Shown piece by piece: positions 26,101-32,200 of a DNA stretch of 64,000 bases (position 1 is its first letter; each line of letters begins with the position of its first letter). The notes beneath the pieces were generated by a model, which ran no database searches, had not been told where the DNA came from, and saw only the letters and a list, made by a program, of their open reading frames with translations. The position numbers and the translations under genes were made by a program. The stretch is from an uncultured Bacteroidales bacterium (lineage in GTDB: Bacteria > Bacteroidota > Bacteroidia > Bacteroidales > P3): assembly GCA_900318835.1 (NCBI GenBank), contig ONLW01000004.1, forward strand, positions 61,580 to 125,579, in the 5' to 3' direction.

Positions 26101-28740
26101 GGCTACGGATCCGACGACCCGGCGGACGATGCTACTCAATACGAGGACGACAATCATGTCACGCATGATGCCTACAATGACTCCACTGTTGCCCGTACGG
26201 CCCTTGGCCTGCGTTGGACGGCCGACGTCCTCGCCGGTCGTGTCTTCGGCAACGCCACTGTCGACATTCTCGGTGGCACCATCCATGGCGACATCTACGG
26301 CGGCGGCTCCATGGCCCCCGTCGGTGACGAGAAACCTGGTAAGACCACCAATGGCAACACCTACGTCAATATCGGCCGCGAAGAGGCAGGTACCGGCATT
26401 GGCAGCGCCACCCTCCACGGCTCAGTCTATGGCGCAAACAACTATTCCGGTACTCCCTTCGGCAATACCAATGTCCACATCTACAGCACCGCACACACCG
26501 ACACCGACCCGCTTGTGCATGGCTCGGATACCGTAGTCGCGGGCGACCATTACCCCTCCGGTCTCAAGGCCGTGGCTGCCAACGTGGATACTCTTGACGC
26601 TGCCGATCTGCAGGCCCTGCAAGGTCAGCAGAATGCCGATCTGGTGTCCGCCAAACGCTATGCCATCAAGGAGGTCTTCGGCGGTGGCAACAAGGCCGAC
26701 CATAAGCCCCTCAACACCTCCACTGGCACCACCCTTGTGCATATCCACTATTGTGACCAGAACACCGTGAAGGATGTCTATGGCGGAGGCAATGCAGCAG
26801 AGACGCAGAACAACCACGTCATCATCGATGGTGGCCACCTCGACCGCATCTTCGGCGGCGGCAATGGCTCCGGCGGCACGGCGGCCAATGTCCTTGGTAC
26901 TGCTACCACCGATATCCACGGCGGCATCTTCACCCAGGTCTTCGGCGGCTCCAACACCTTGGGCGACATAGGATTCACCAAGCTCAATGTCGACAGCGAG
27001 GGCGGCTGCCCCTTGCTCATCAAGGAAGCCTTCGGCGGCGGCAACAACGCCCCCAGCAGCAACGGCGAGGTTACCCTCAAGTGCGGCTCCTCCTTCAACA
27101 CCTTCTACGCTGGCGGCAGCAAGGCCAACCTCGGCACCCCCGAAAACCCCGTCACGCTTACCCTCAACGTCGAAGGCGGCAGGGTCATGAACCTCTTCGG
27201 TGGCTGCAAGGGCACCGAAGACACGGCCGCCAACGTTTATGGCGACGTCATCGTCAACCTCTACGGCGGCCTCGTCAAGAACCTCTTCGGAGGCTCCGAT
27301 GTCAACGGTAACATCACGGGTACCGTCACCGTCAATGTCGACTTCGACCCCGACTACAGCTGTGCCGACGGCCTGCACCTCGAAAATGTCTATGGCGGTG
27401 GCCGCAACGCAGCCTACTCGCCCACCGACCCCTACCGCGGCTCGCCTACCGTCAACATCAAGAACAACCGCTACTATAATCTCGCCTCCACCGACACGCC
27501 CGCCGGCGATATGACCGACTCCGCCTGGGTGGAGATCCAGGATGTCTTCGGCGGCGGCCTTGGTGCCACGGCTGTCAGCACCTCCTACCCCCGCGTCGTC
27601 GTGGGTGGATTCCCCGAGACCGACGCTGAGTCGGGTCGTACCTATCCGCGCGCGGCGCGCGTCTTCGGCAACCTCTACGGCGGCGGCTCTGCAGCCCCCG
27701 TGGTGGGTAACACCCTCGTCATTGTGCGCGACGCCGTTGTCGGCAAGGACGGCGACGAAAACGAAGGCTCCTTCACCTCCGGCATCGTCTTTGGCGGCGG
27801 CTACGGTACCACGGCCAAGGTCACCGGCGAGACCTACGTGGGCATCTTCGGCCTCTCCGACATCAAGTCCTCCGTCTACGGCGGCGGCAACGCCGGTATC
27901 GTCACCGGCAGCACCGAGCTCCAGATAGGCTATGCCCAGCAGGTCTTCCCGCCCGAGTTCATAGCCTACATGGACGGCACCACCCTCAAAGGCCGCTTCC
28001 AGTGCACCACGCCCGGCGTGCAGTTCAGCTACACTAGGGACGGCTCTACACCCCCGGTGCCCGCCACGGCCGCCACACTCTTCACCGAGCCCTTCGAATT
28101 CAGCTGGAACGACCAGATCCAGATCATCGGATACCTCTCCAGCGCCTACGGCATCGACAGCACCATGATTCCCTCCCTTACCGCCTTCGACAAGGCTACC
28201 ATGCCGAAAATCAGCATCGGAAGTGACAACAAGGTGACCCTCGACGGCACTATGGGCGCTGCTATCATCTACACCCTCGACGGCACGGATCCCACCTTCG
28301 ACAAGGCCTCTAGCGATATTGAGAATTCCTCCACCTACCACGGCACCAAATACGGTGTCATCGCGGAAGGTGACGACGAGGAACCCTTCGGCCCCATCGA
28401 CGAGCATCAGGTGGTCAGAGCCATCTCCGTGATGCGTGGATGCTTCACGTCGGATGTCTCCTACCTCACCGCCGACGCCCCGACACTCACCCTCAGCAAT
28501 AACACCGTCACTATCAGTGGCGTGCCTGTCGGCGCCAAGGTCATCTACACCACCGACGGCTCCACGCCCCGCAGCCTCAATGGCCAGACCGGTGCTTCAC
28601 CTGCACAGGTTGGTACCGCAATCGCCAGCACGGGTTCCGACCTCACCGTCCCCAACCTCCCCGCAAACGCCACCTTCAAGGCCATCGTCGAGCGCCCCGG
28701 CTACATGCCCAGCCTCATCAGCGCCGTGGTGAATAGGTAG
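14110..28740 (+). CDS. giant exported YGGG-repeat protein (4876 aa)
   Basis: 4876 aa. The signal peptide (residues 1-31, ending AVPAAA) is followed at once by repeats (GNIFGGGNKAAVSSNSAV). Nearly the whole protein is YGGG solenoid. Three copies of a super-block of about 350-400 residues lie at residues about 428-817, 1488-1831 and 4104-4500. Residues about 950-3660 carry some ten copies of a larger unit marked by SVFGGGENGHV, VYGGGRG and VYGGGSLASVG. Around residues 2930-2990 the pattern is broken by a probable helical insert (KKLESLIENLEDWVKK). The last 265 residues are three chitobiase/hexosaminidase C-terminal-like modules (YTRDGSTPP, YTLDGTDPT, YTTDGSTP). No T9SS sorting domain is present. 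The start is set by the promoter at 13981-14010; 14074 or 14083 in frame are alternatives. Surface fibre or adhesin function is inferred; no enzyme motif was found. Confidence 0.85.
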   Translation: MNRKGFFGSRNSFVRSLLVAALLLCAVPAAAQDRGEPSARVATPHVTVKGNIFGGGNKAAVSSNSAVTINQANAVVGTLDDNGALTSGGDVYGGGALANVGTDGNNTTTVTLTNGIVYGGVYGGGLGQKNGVSGASSDIAALVKGAVTVLVNGGTANQVFGCNNLNGAPQSTVNVNVTGGFVTNVFGGGNVASYTGSPVVSVSGGEVYTVYGGGNEAGITGNTSVTLTDEGIVRRGIYGGCNTDGTVTGDATVSVIGGTVGTDAEHQAHGIFGGGYGQPTRVNGSVHVTIGALPATSPTYNTTTGLLDTIPAGPTIYGDIYGGSALGNVNSSAITNGVNTEGKTTVVDVLSGSISGSVYGGGLGQKNGVNSATSDIEALVHGAVTVNIGANQTINAAPVVYAGYATFPIHSEQTGTDLYGNPVMTTYDGYVYGCNNLNGSPQSDVTVNIYGTAHTVTDLASNNDLNTRDYAIHNVLGGGNQADYRPESDSPSSEKRARVNVYSCQNTIKQIFGGSNAAYAYGTVSMIEGGRFDEFFGGGNGVVIPANIGNGGIDITVKGGRFGYIFNECNRQGQVAAGATVKYHDNVTAGSCDYFVESHFCSGNHADTYGDKSYTMTCSTTPDEYTKLYAGCRLGTIYGNLTLTVDGGKFEVVYGGSKGDEKVAADIKRYPTQQEITDHPGNYPDGLAAFLASNTSLYGTGGNVTVIIHGGTIGTVYGGCDQNGNVEGNITVIVDDAGSATCPLTLDNVYGGSNIAQYRPLDPSITSPLVELVNGTVGRVNNEGKLVENTGDVFGGGYGSLINVNAGIVTSNPKVVMGSLTMTDTATLRAHHTFQSITNTGTKSVRVMGNIYGGGALATVGNFNRNATTHAVENFANDGGGTTTVEIVSGTVGPNNLQMPAFKGMVFGGGKGVVGDIRSNSLIPHLNYVNTTVVTIGKSNDHSGPLVKGSVYGGAENGHVLQNTHVTIQGGQIGCGFDYAANSGAGADLNRAYTSDEWDYSQHTSLPECHHWDYTSPYSPYDPFADEAGYNSDNASTTGKDGHTFYGNVFGGGSGYFPYVAGKWLESAGVVYGNTQLDITGGHILTSAYGGNELTDVKGNCTVNMSGGTLGVPRTLDQIDNHPVTCYLFGGGKGDQRIFFNTWTKVASATVNVSGGWVYGSIFGGGEDGHVLGNATVTVSGANTKIGTLGTSYVDGNVFGGGRGFSGEALTAGVVGGNITVNIESGTMLGSIYGGGRLASVGTWLVSTTETEHYGKMREGADYGHITINISGGIVGNDNEYVYNPADALINKTTGALRFTEFDADKKLVHTKGGNVFAGAMGRVLNMDKTTVNPLWPSLGRVKQTSVTITGGTIKSNVYGGGEMGSVAQSATVNIQGGTIGTAVGTIGSGGYYFGSVYGGGYGSENSVATSNDSTADRTNAHLGWTADVLAGRVYGTTTVNVLAGEIFGDIYGGGEMASVGYEKSAAYGSTTVNIGDATGGTAILHGRVYGANNLAGTPYGNTNVNIYYTAHGSTPAENAYPTEVHTPAELAANTLTQTYALRAVYGGGNLAAHTPYAANGTTNVTVYYCEENTIQDLFGGGNAASTKNNNLVINGGRIHRLFGGGNGQKGEADVTGTATTRIHGGLIDTVFGGSNVNGTIGTIDLSIDNINPQGGSACENVIGRLFGGSNIASGAGGTLTIDCGNYDIEEIYGGSNLATINKDVTLNIYGGTYSYVYAGSKGDMASLGTGHTDMSADISGNVTLNLYGGTITNVFGGSNVNGNITGLITVNVTDEETSCPLNLTNLYGGSNLAAYRPTDATITSPIVNINHVPNGITGNVFGGGKGAKSTVIASGEHAGESSRDAANKGLCVSNPQVNIGDDDDQHHAKISGTISGGNLVEGTGNVYGGGELSEVHGSTTVNMKNANSVINGNLYGAGKGYTGDSIAANVDVDTYVNITDGTVKKNVYGGAEVASVGTFGPVDANNLTKGYTMTDGNTHVTITGGTIGTDHAGLAIQDTNNGNVYGAGYGYAGKSKIGDYTYNYSYYNYVGDANVTIGGTARVYGSVFGGAENGHVWRNTSVKIKDGEIGSDLSDSEMNESNEGTGANIYTGNVYGGGRGISESDLVNHTHSLTAGRVFGNTYVEVSGGIIHHDVFGGGSLASIGDTIHDVTSGAHDIMGNPIEGSYIFDDDMNTATAAQTRDYAIGDPVIGTGFAHVRILGGRIGNTGHNEGSVFGSGRGIAGTGSNSEYYHMAYAHNTLVFIGDTTIENVHRVPDIRGAVFGGGANGHVTQNAHVIMTAGVVGGKTADCYPTGSVPSRVDTTINGVDYYSGIASDDTVTDRWGRMTSGHHTFLGNVYAGGRGVDHNIDDQNVDHGLSRYAGRVFGNAKVEISGGVVYHSVYGGGSMASVGHYTIPSGSTYSIANMVADAGTGKAIVSITGGRIGTNGRNNGHVFGASRGLSGVGYNYMSFVNTTDVTIGGTAEVRGSVFGSGENGHVLDSTLVKIQGNCEIGNGIRKGKDRWINDYVGNVYGGGRGVDLDQNNKPSLTAGWVKNSTHVIVSGGHVHHNVYGGGSLASVGPDEKVGYKNTDVALATQAQPGRSWVDVTGGFIGIVNDPADSSKNLYGNVYGAGRGRAGVGIANGNDWDAVTFVSNAVVRINYTDAPSATNYITGNVYGGGYNGHVNNSTYVTVTKGKIGTHGAMGYGSLEGNVFGGGCGEDKYEAYLVRNGYYITNNQMLSGSGNSGVAYNRQDRSAVKTYYETPRSSADSLAVTDSIAPRSGHVYGNSTVLVNAATAADVQVMHHVYGGGANASVGDYWVDATGTADSATSAAGHCKGEVYLLTPGTGTATVTITGGTIGTVGRNNGMIFGASRGEIGAPKSVYDSIAFVNTTLVTIGTSGAALDTVTPNPLIHGSIYGGGENGHTIGDALVVIHSGVIGNHADRSENSEGISGAKTYNRTKKLESLIENLEDWVKKNPSGTGVDDSIAKIETLTTEMNTTLDYLSFCGNVYGGGCGTDKYIDPADGKQKYNPEAGAVYGNAMVQMDGGYVERALYGGGTIANLGRITEIVYNSSETTEFALSWPARYTYRRGTGRARVEVTGVARVGYSGKDNGDIFGGSRGEAGDRYEMAPFGNVDSTYVLVNLSIPNTYTTETYYGITDGKLAVNPKKNHYSAPLVAGSVYGGCENGHVIGSTGIELREGIVGHALYGGGKGKGTYQTYLKHVTDAPDGVSWHAGDQDSVATIYSLTAGKVYRNTYITMTGGRVIRNIFGGGNMASVGKGNYSGGPGDYRPQGYGEVWTTDRATDPLYDSLQKTGHTYVTVTGGIVGILDPAKPKNSLKDDLPLGNVFGGCRGEAAPSVSPTLSPRYHYAPAFFSGYVNHAHVTIGADNSTTGPRLYGSVYGGGQDGHVRGETSVIVNSGEIGVSYASDKDKVASDVSANSECRSVDNIHWVARGNVYGAGSGLGKYKTGSGESYSTSSGSVTCSTYVCIKGGTVHRSVYGGGSLSSIGPLVLPSFTREQWPDSNVTKTIVVIKGGEIGSEADFNGEDSYGSRVYGASRGLAETNPADFATDWWTLVDVSGGQVHGSVFGGGEIGSVKRETRVKMRGGDVGGNLYGGGRGLSGDSYKNYCDVEETYVNVSGGQVHLDVYGGGRDGHVTGNTHVTISGGTVGDEGYADSALDNHNSLLPTGFWVFNGNVFGGGSGSGDENETDKTLDLYKSCGRVGGNTYVAMTDGMIHGSLFGGGRLALTGVDVDGKIDQFLTLNETTQKYDYDAVNHGLATIEVSGGTIGTDNAVNLLKCDWSVGDIMGSGKGDIDYYDDVDAGRVANTSITVSGSPTIRGSVFGGGEMAGIGWWDDKGLFYDNTGKATVNITGTPTIGLEQEFTYKKPAVGHEELVDRDLSENENPGLWTMYNSDGTLLHTCTGNVYGGSQGDVDITCPHWISMARSSSSEVTINMAEGGLIRSNVYGGGEQGMVIGNTHVIVLGGTIGTAGLTVGSTTPYNFGDVYGAGYGSDDPADDATQYEDDNHVTHDAYNDSTVARTALGLRWTADVLAGRVFGNATVDILGGTIHGDIYGGGSMAPVGDEKPGKTTNGNTYVNIGREEAGTGIGSATLHGSVYGANNYSGTPFGNTNVHIYSTAHTDTDPLVHGSDTVVAGDHYPSGLKAVAANVDTLDAADLQALQGQQNADLVSAKRYAIKEVFGGGNKADHKPLNTSTGTTLVHIHYCDQNTVKDVYGGGNAAETQNNHVIIDGGHLDRIFGGGNGSGGTAANVLGTATTDIHGGIFTQVFGGSNTLGDIGFTKLNVDSEGGCPLLIKEAFGGGNNAPSSNGEVTLKCGSSFNTFYAGGSKANLGTPENPVTLTLNVEGGRVMNLFGGCKGTEDTAANVYGDVIVNLYGGLVKNLFGGSDVNGNITGTVTVNVDFDPDYSCADGLHLENVYGGGRNAAYSPTDPYRGSPTVNIKNNRYYNLASTDTPAGDMTDSAWVEIQDVFGGGLGATAVSTSYPRVVVGGFPETDAESGRTYPRAARVFGNLYGGGSAAPVVGNTLVIVRDAVVGKDGDENEGSFTSGIVFGGGYGTTAKVTGETYVGIFGLSDIKSSVYGGGNAGIVTGSTELQIGYAQQVFPPEFIAYMDGTTLKGRFQCTTPGVQFSYTRDGSTPPVPATAATLFTEPFEFSWNDQIQIIGYLSSAYGIDSTMIPSLTAFDKATMPKISIGSDNKVTLDGTMGAAIIYTLDGTDPTFDKASSDIENSSTYHGTKYGVIAEGDDEEPFGPIDEHQVVRAISVMRGCFTSDVSYLTADAPTLTLSNNTVTISGVPVGAKVIYTTDGSTPRSLNGQTGASPAQVGTAIASTGSDLTVPNLPANATFKAIVERPGYMPSLISAVVNR
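15390..16560 (+). repeat. YGGG super-block, copy 2
   Basis: Landmarks in order: VYGCNNLNGSPQ, VNIYGTAHT, RDYAIHNVLGGGNQADY, CQNTIKQIFGGSNAA, GGRFDEFFGGGNG, VYGGSKGD, CPLTLDNVYGGSN, ITSPLVEL, DVFGGGYG. Limits approximate. Confidence 0.75.
16960..25080 (+). repeat. ENGHV higher-order repeat array
   Basis: About ten to eleven copies of a unit of variable length (roughly 150-250 codons) marked by ENGHV or a variant, near 16970, 17600, 20265, 20905, 21535, 22093, 22820, 23620, 24280, 24840 and 25020. The typical order is GGxIGTxGxNxGxVFGASRG, FVNTTxVTIG, RGSVFGGGENGHV, NVYGGGRG, VSGGxVHHxVYGGGSLASVG. Copies are diverged rather than identical, so the array is old. Confidence 0.7.
18570..19600 (+). 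repeat. YGGG super-block, copy 3
   Basis: Landmarks in order: VYGANNLAGTPYG, VNIYYTAHG, YALRAVYGGGN, CEENTIQDLFGGGNAA, GGRIHRLFGGGNG, TVFGGSN, VYAGSKGD, SCPLNLTNLYGGSNLAAY, ITSPIVNI, NVFGGGKG. Limits approximate. Confidence 0.75.
26420..27610 (+). repeat. YGGG super-block, copy 4
   Basis: Landmarks in order: VYGANNYSGTPFG, VHIYSTAHT, KRYAIKEVFGGGNKADH, CDQNTVKDVYGGGNAA, GGHLDRIFGGGNG, QVFGGSN, NLFGGSDVNGN, ENVYGGGRNAAY, DVFGGGLG. It is most like copy 3, especially at its start. Limits approximate. Confidence 0.75.
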
Positions 28741-28780
28741 CGATACACTGCATAAGCTCACCCCGACCCCTGCGGGGCCA

Positions 28781-28799
28781 CCCCTCCCCGAAGGAGGGG
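28781..28799. repeat. GC-rich intergenic hairpin (CCCCTCC/GGAGGGG family)
   Basis: CCCCTCC, loop CCGAA, GGAGGGG, preceded by CCCCTGCGGGGCCA. The 19 bases are the same as at 13784-13802, 15 kb away. Confidence 0.75.
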
Positions 28800-28940
28800 A
28801 TGAAGAAATTCGCACCAGCCGTTCCCTCCCTGCAGGGAGGGGGTAGGGGGTGGGAGAAGGTGGGCGGAAAAAAACGGGCGAAGGAAAAAAGCGGGTGAAA
28901 AGCTTGATGTAACCATATGTAAATCACTTATATCTACCTA

Positions 28941-29028
28941 TCAACTCTTACTCAACTCTTACCCATCTCCTACCCAACTCCCACCCATCTCCCACCCATC
29001 TCCCACCCATCTCCCACCCATCTCCCAC
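28941..29028. repeat. 11-bp tandem array C
   Basis: Exactly eight 11-bp units (88 bp): TCAACTCTTAC twice, CCATCTCCTAC, CCAACTCCCAC, then CCATCTCCCAC four times. It is followed by CATGGTAGGAGATGGGTGGG, which is complementary to units of the array. The minus strand reads GGGTGGGAGAT in tandem, a G-quadruplex-compatible pattern. Confidence 0.9.
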
Positions 29029-29155
29029 CATGGTAGGAGATGGGTGGGGGAGGGTAGGCCTCAATCTGCTTTTAAACGGCAACCTCTCACCCCTTCGATT
29101 CCTTGTTTTCTGGTGAAAATAAACGTTAAAATTTCCTCATTTTCAATTTTTTTCG

Positions 29156-29163
29156 TATCTTTG
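29156..29163 (+). promoter_or_regulatory. -7 box of the 4525-aa gene
   Basis: TATCTTTG followed by C, a full consensus match. The -33 position (29132-29135) reads TTTC, one mismatch, with a 20-base spacer. Transcription would start near 29170, giving a leader of about 83 bases. Confidence 0.65.
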
Positions 29164-29166
29164 CTT

Positions 29167-29242
29167 ATTGGACAATTCTATACGTTTTGGTGTACCTTAT
29201 TGTATATCAAATCGATATTTGATATTGGCCCGTATAACCAAT
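29167..29242 (+). promoter_or_regulatory. structured mRNA leader of the 4525-aa gene
   Basis: ATTGG (29167-29171) and ATACG (29180-29184) can pair with CCAAT (29238-29242) and CGTAT (29231-29235). Inside lies a perfect 9-bp hairpin, ATATCAAAT (29204-29212) with ATTTGATAT (29217-29225). Confidence 0.55.
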
Positions 29243-29252
29243 TGTTGAAATT

Positions 29253-32200
29253 ATGTTGAAAACTACAAAATATAGATATATTACGCCTGCGAGCGCGCGA
29301 TTTTTTTTGTTGCTGCTGCTGGTGATATGCGGCCTGCTGCCGCAGTGTGCCATGGCGCAGGGCTATTTCACCCTCACCAATGGCAACCTTTACTGGTCCA
29401 ACGGCTTGGAGAATCAGAGCGATGTGGATTGGCAAGAAATTGTGGGCTATGACGCCGCGCGCAGCAATCCTCCCGACTCCTGGTACGAGGTGCACACCAA
29501 GGGCAACGACCATGTGACCCAAATCACCGCCAAGGGCAGTGTCTATCTGGCCCTCGACATCACTACCCCCGAAAGTCCCAAGATTGCCGCTGTTACTGCT
29601 TTCACCCCCTATTGCGCCTGGTTCCGCACGGGCTACACCGGCTACTACTACCAAGAGTGGGCTGCCGCCGACGGCACCCCCTACCGCTACTACCTTGTGG
29701 GCTCCTCCGACAACGGCCTGAGGGTGGTGCGTGCTGAGGTGGGCAAGCCCCTCGAGCAGTCGACCTACTGGTACAACTGGGACTTCGGCGCTGCCGCCTG
29801 GGAGAAACCCGTCATCGACGGCAACCCCGTCAACAACTACTACTGGATCATGTTCCAGGAGCGCAACCGCACCACTGGTGCTGAGTTGGCTGGCGATAGT
29901 CCCGACCGCAAGTGGACCCTCTCTCGCGACAGCTACCAGCGCCCCGAGGATATCTACTACGACGACTATACAGCTTACGGCGACGCCCCCATTCACAAGC
30001 GCTATTTCGACGGCGTGTCCGACGGCTTTGAGTACCACCCCGTGGGCACCGCTGCCCTCTTCCTGCCCGTCGACGTGACGGCCCACGAGGACTCTGTGGA
30101 GAATACCGTCAATGTCGCTGCTGGCGATGTGTTGTCTGACAATAATCCTGCCTCAAGCGAAGATGTCGGCAAGCCCTACGGCCTGCAGCGTACCGTGGAT
30201 GCCCAGCAGCACACGCTGCACACCGGCATCACCATCACCAGTGTCGGGGGGACCGACGTGGTCACCGAGTTGACCTACAACCCCGAGGCCCCCAACCCTC
30301 AGGTCACCCTCACGGCCAACATCATCGACTCCGCCGACTACAAGGTGCCGATGATTGTGCGTCCGGCCTATACGGAATACCGCGAGGAAATCCACCGCCG
30401 CGGTATCCACCTCAACTACCGCTACCGTAACCAGGAGGGCGTCTTCGGCTCTGCAGGTCAGGGCTCTTTCGAGACCCACTTCTACAAAGGCGGCAGCCCT
30501 ATCACCGCCACCCCCAGCGGGGTGCAGCACTCTACCGAGGTCGACACCATCCTTTTCAGTGTCAACAACAGCAGCCTCCGCTATGTGGAGGTCGACCCTG
30601 TCGCCCGCATGAGCACCCATCCAATCGGCACCACCCTCACCTTCTTCTCGCCCGTCAATGGCGAACACCAGGTGGAGGTCTATGTCACCGTGCGCTACAA
30701 GAACGGTGTGGTGCAGCGCGACACCACGACGCTGAAACTGAAATACACGAAGACTTATGAGAAGCCCCAGCCCAAGACGGGTCCTGTGGTGCGTGGCGCC
30801 GTTTATGGCGGCGGTCGCATGGCCAATGTGGGTGGCGGCACGCAGATTATCATCCACAGTGCCGACGACATACCCACCGTCTATGGCGGCAACGACATCG
30901 CCGGATGGGTGCAGGGCGACGCTGGTGCCAACCTCCGCATCGGCACCGAGTACACCGTCGAGGAGCATCCCGTGCGCATCGGCAACGTCTATGGCGGCGG
31001 CAACGGCTACTACACCTACCAAGGCATCAACGCCCTCTTCGAGAACAACGATCACACCAACCCCTACTACTACACTCAGAGCACCTCGCTCTGCTACCAG
31101 GCCTACTACTTTAATGGCAAAGTCTACCCCTGGAACTCGCTGCCCCAACGTAGCACGTTCCTCTCTTCCAACACAAATGCCGACAACCTCAACCACAACC
31201 CCAGTGCCTGGACTGCCGAATTTACCCCCGTGGTGGATCACCAGTTCACCTACACCCCCTTCTTCATCGGGCGTCCCGACGAGGTAGACCAGCAGGAGAC
31301 GGGTGACGACGGCGACGGCACCATCCCCTACATCAAGACGGCCCACATCTCCGTGGGTGTCCCCGAAGGCACCACGACCATCCGCAACAAGACCAATACC
31401 GCCGATAGCGTGGTCAACACCTTCTTCGTGGCCGCCAACGGCGACTCCACCCATTGGCACAACGACTATGTGACCATCGATACCCTCTTCGGCGGTGCCC
31501 GCAACGCCTTCATCGGCGTCACCGCCAACGAGGGCCAGAACCCAGAGAACGGCGTCACCATCGATATCAACGGTGGCACCATCTATTCCGTCTTCGGTGG
31601 CAACAACGTCGGCGGCTCGGTGGCCAACACCTCGACGGTCTTCGTCAACGTCCACGACACCAAGCTCATCCCTGAGGATGAGGACATCGAGGAGACCTTC
31701 CTCAGCGGCTTTGGACGCGACTTCGGCATCCGCTACCTCTTCGGCGGCGGCAACCTCGTCGATGGCTCCCACGCCAACGTCAAAGTCACGGGCGGCATGA
31801 TCGACACCGTCTTCTTGGGCGGCAACAACGCCACCGTGACCGAACCCATCGGTACCGTCGAGTGCTTGCGCGGCAACGACAGGGAAGGCTTCGGCTACAA
31901 CGGCCACTTCATCTGCACCAACCCCACCTATCCCACCGACCTCGTGTACACCAACCCCGTGGAGGCCCTCGCTGCCGACGAGCATTTCTTCGACGGCTTT
32001 GGCCCCGACAACTTCAGCCCCGAGGAGGGAAAATATAACGTGCGCTGCCTCTTTGGCGGCAACAACGCCGCCGACATGGCCAACATCACCACCATCCAGC
32101 TCCATTCCGGTGGCATCAGCTGCGTTTACGGTGGCGGCAACGTGGGTGACATGACCAACAATGCCCGCTTCACGGCCGACAGCCTCCCCTTCCCCAACGA

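Larger units (their letters stand above)
28741..29252. other. repeat-rich intergenic region before the 4525-aa gene
   Basis: 512 bp without a credible gene. It holds GC hairpins (28781-28799 and about 28822-28840), 11-bp array C (28941-29028) with an inverted arm to about 29047, a weak element-end-like sequence (about 29070-29094), a -7 box (29156-29163) and the leader hairpins (29167-29242). The arrangement parallels 13483-14109. Confidence 0.75.

Noticed and set aside
3338-29028. The short tandem arrays as CRISPR arrays.
   Set aside because: Units are 11 bp and contiguous, with no spacers and no cas genes.
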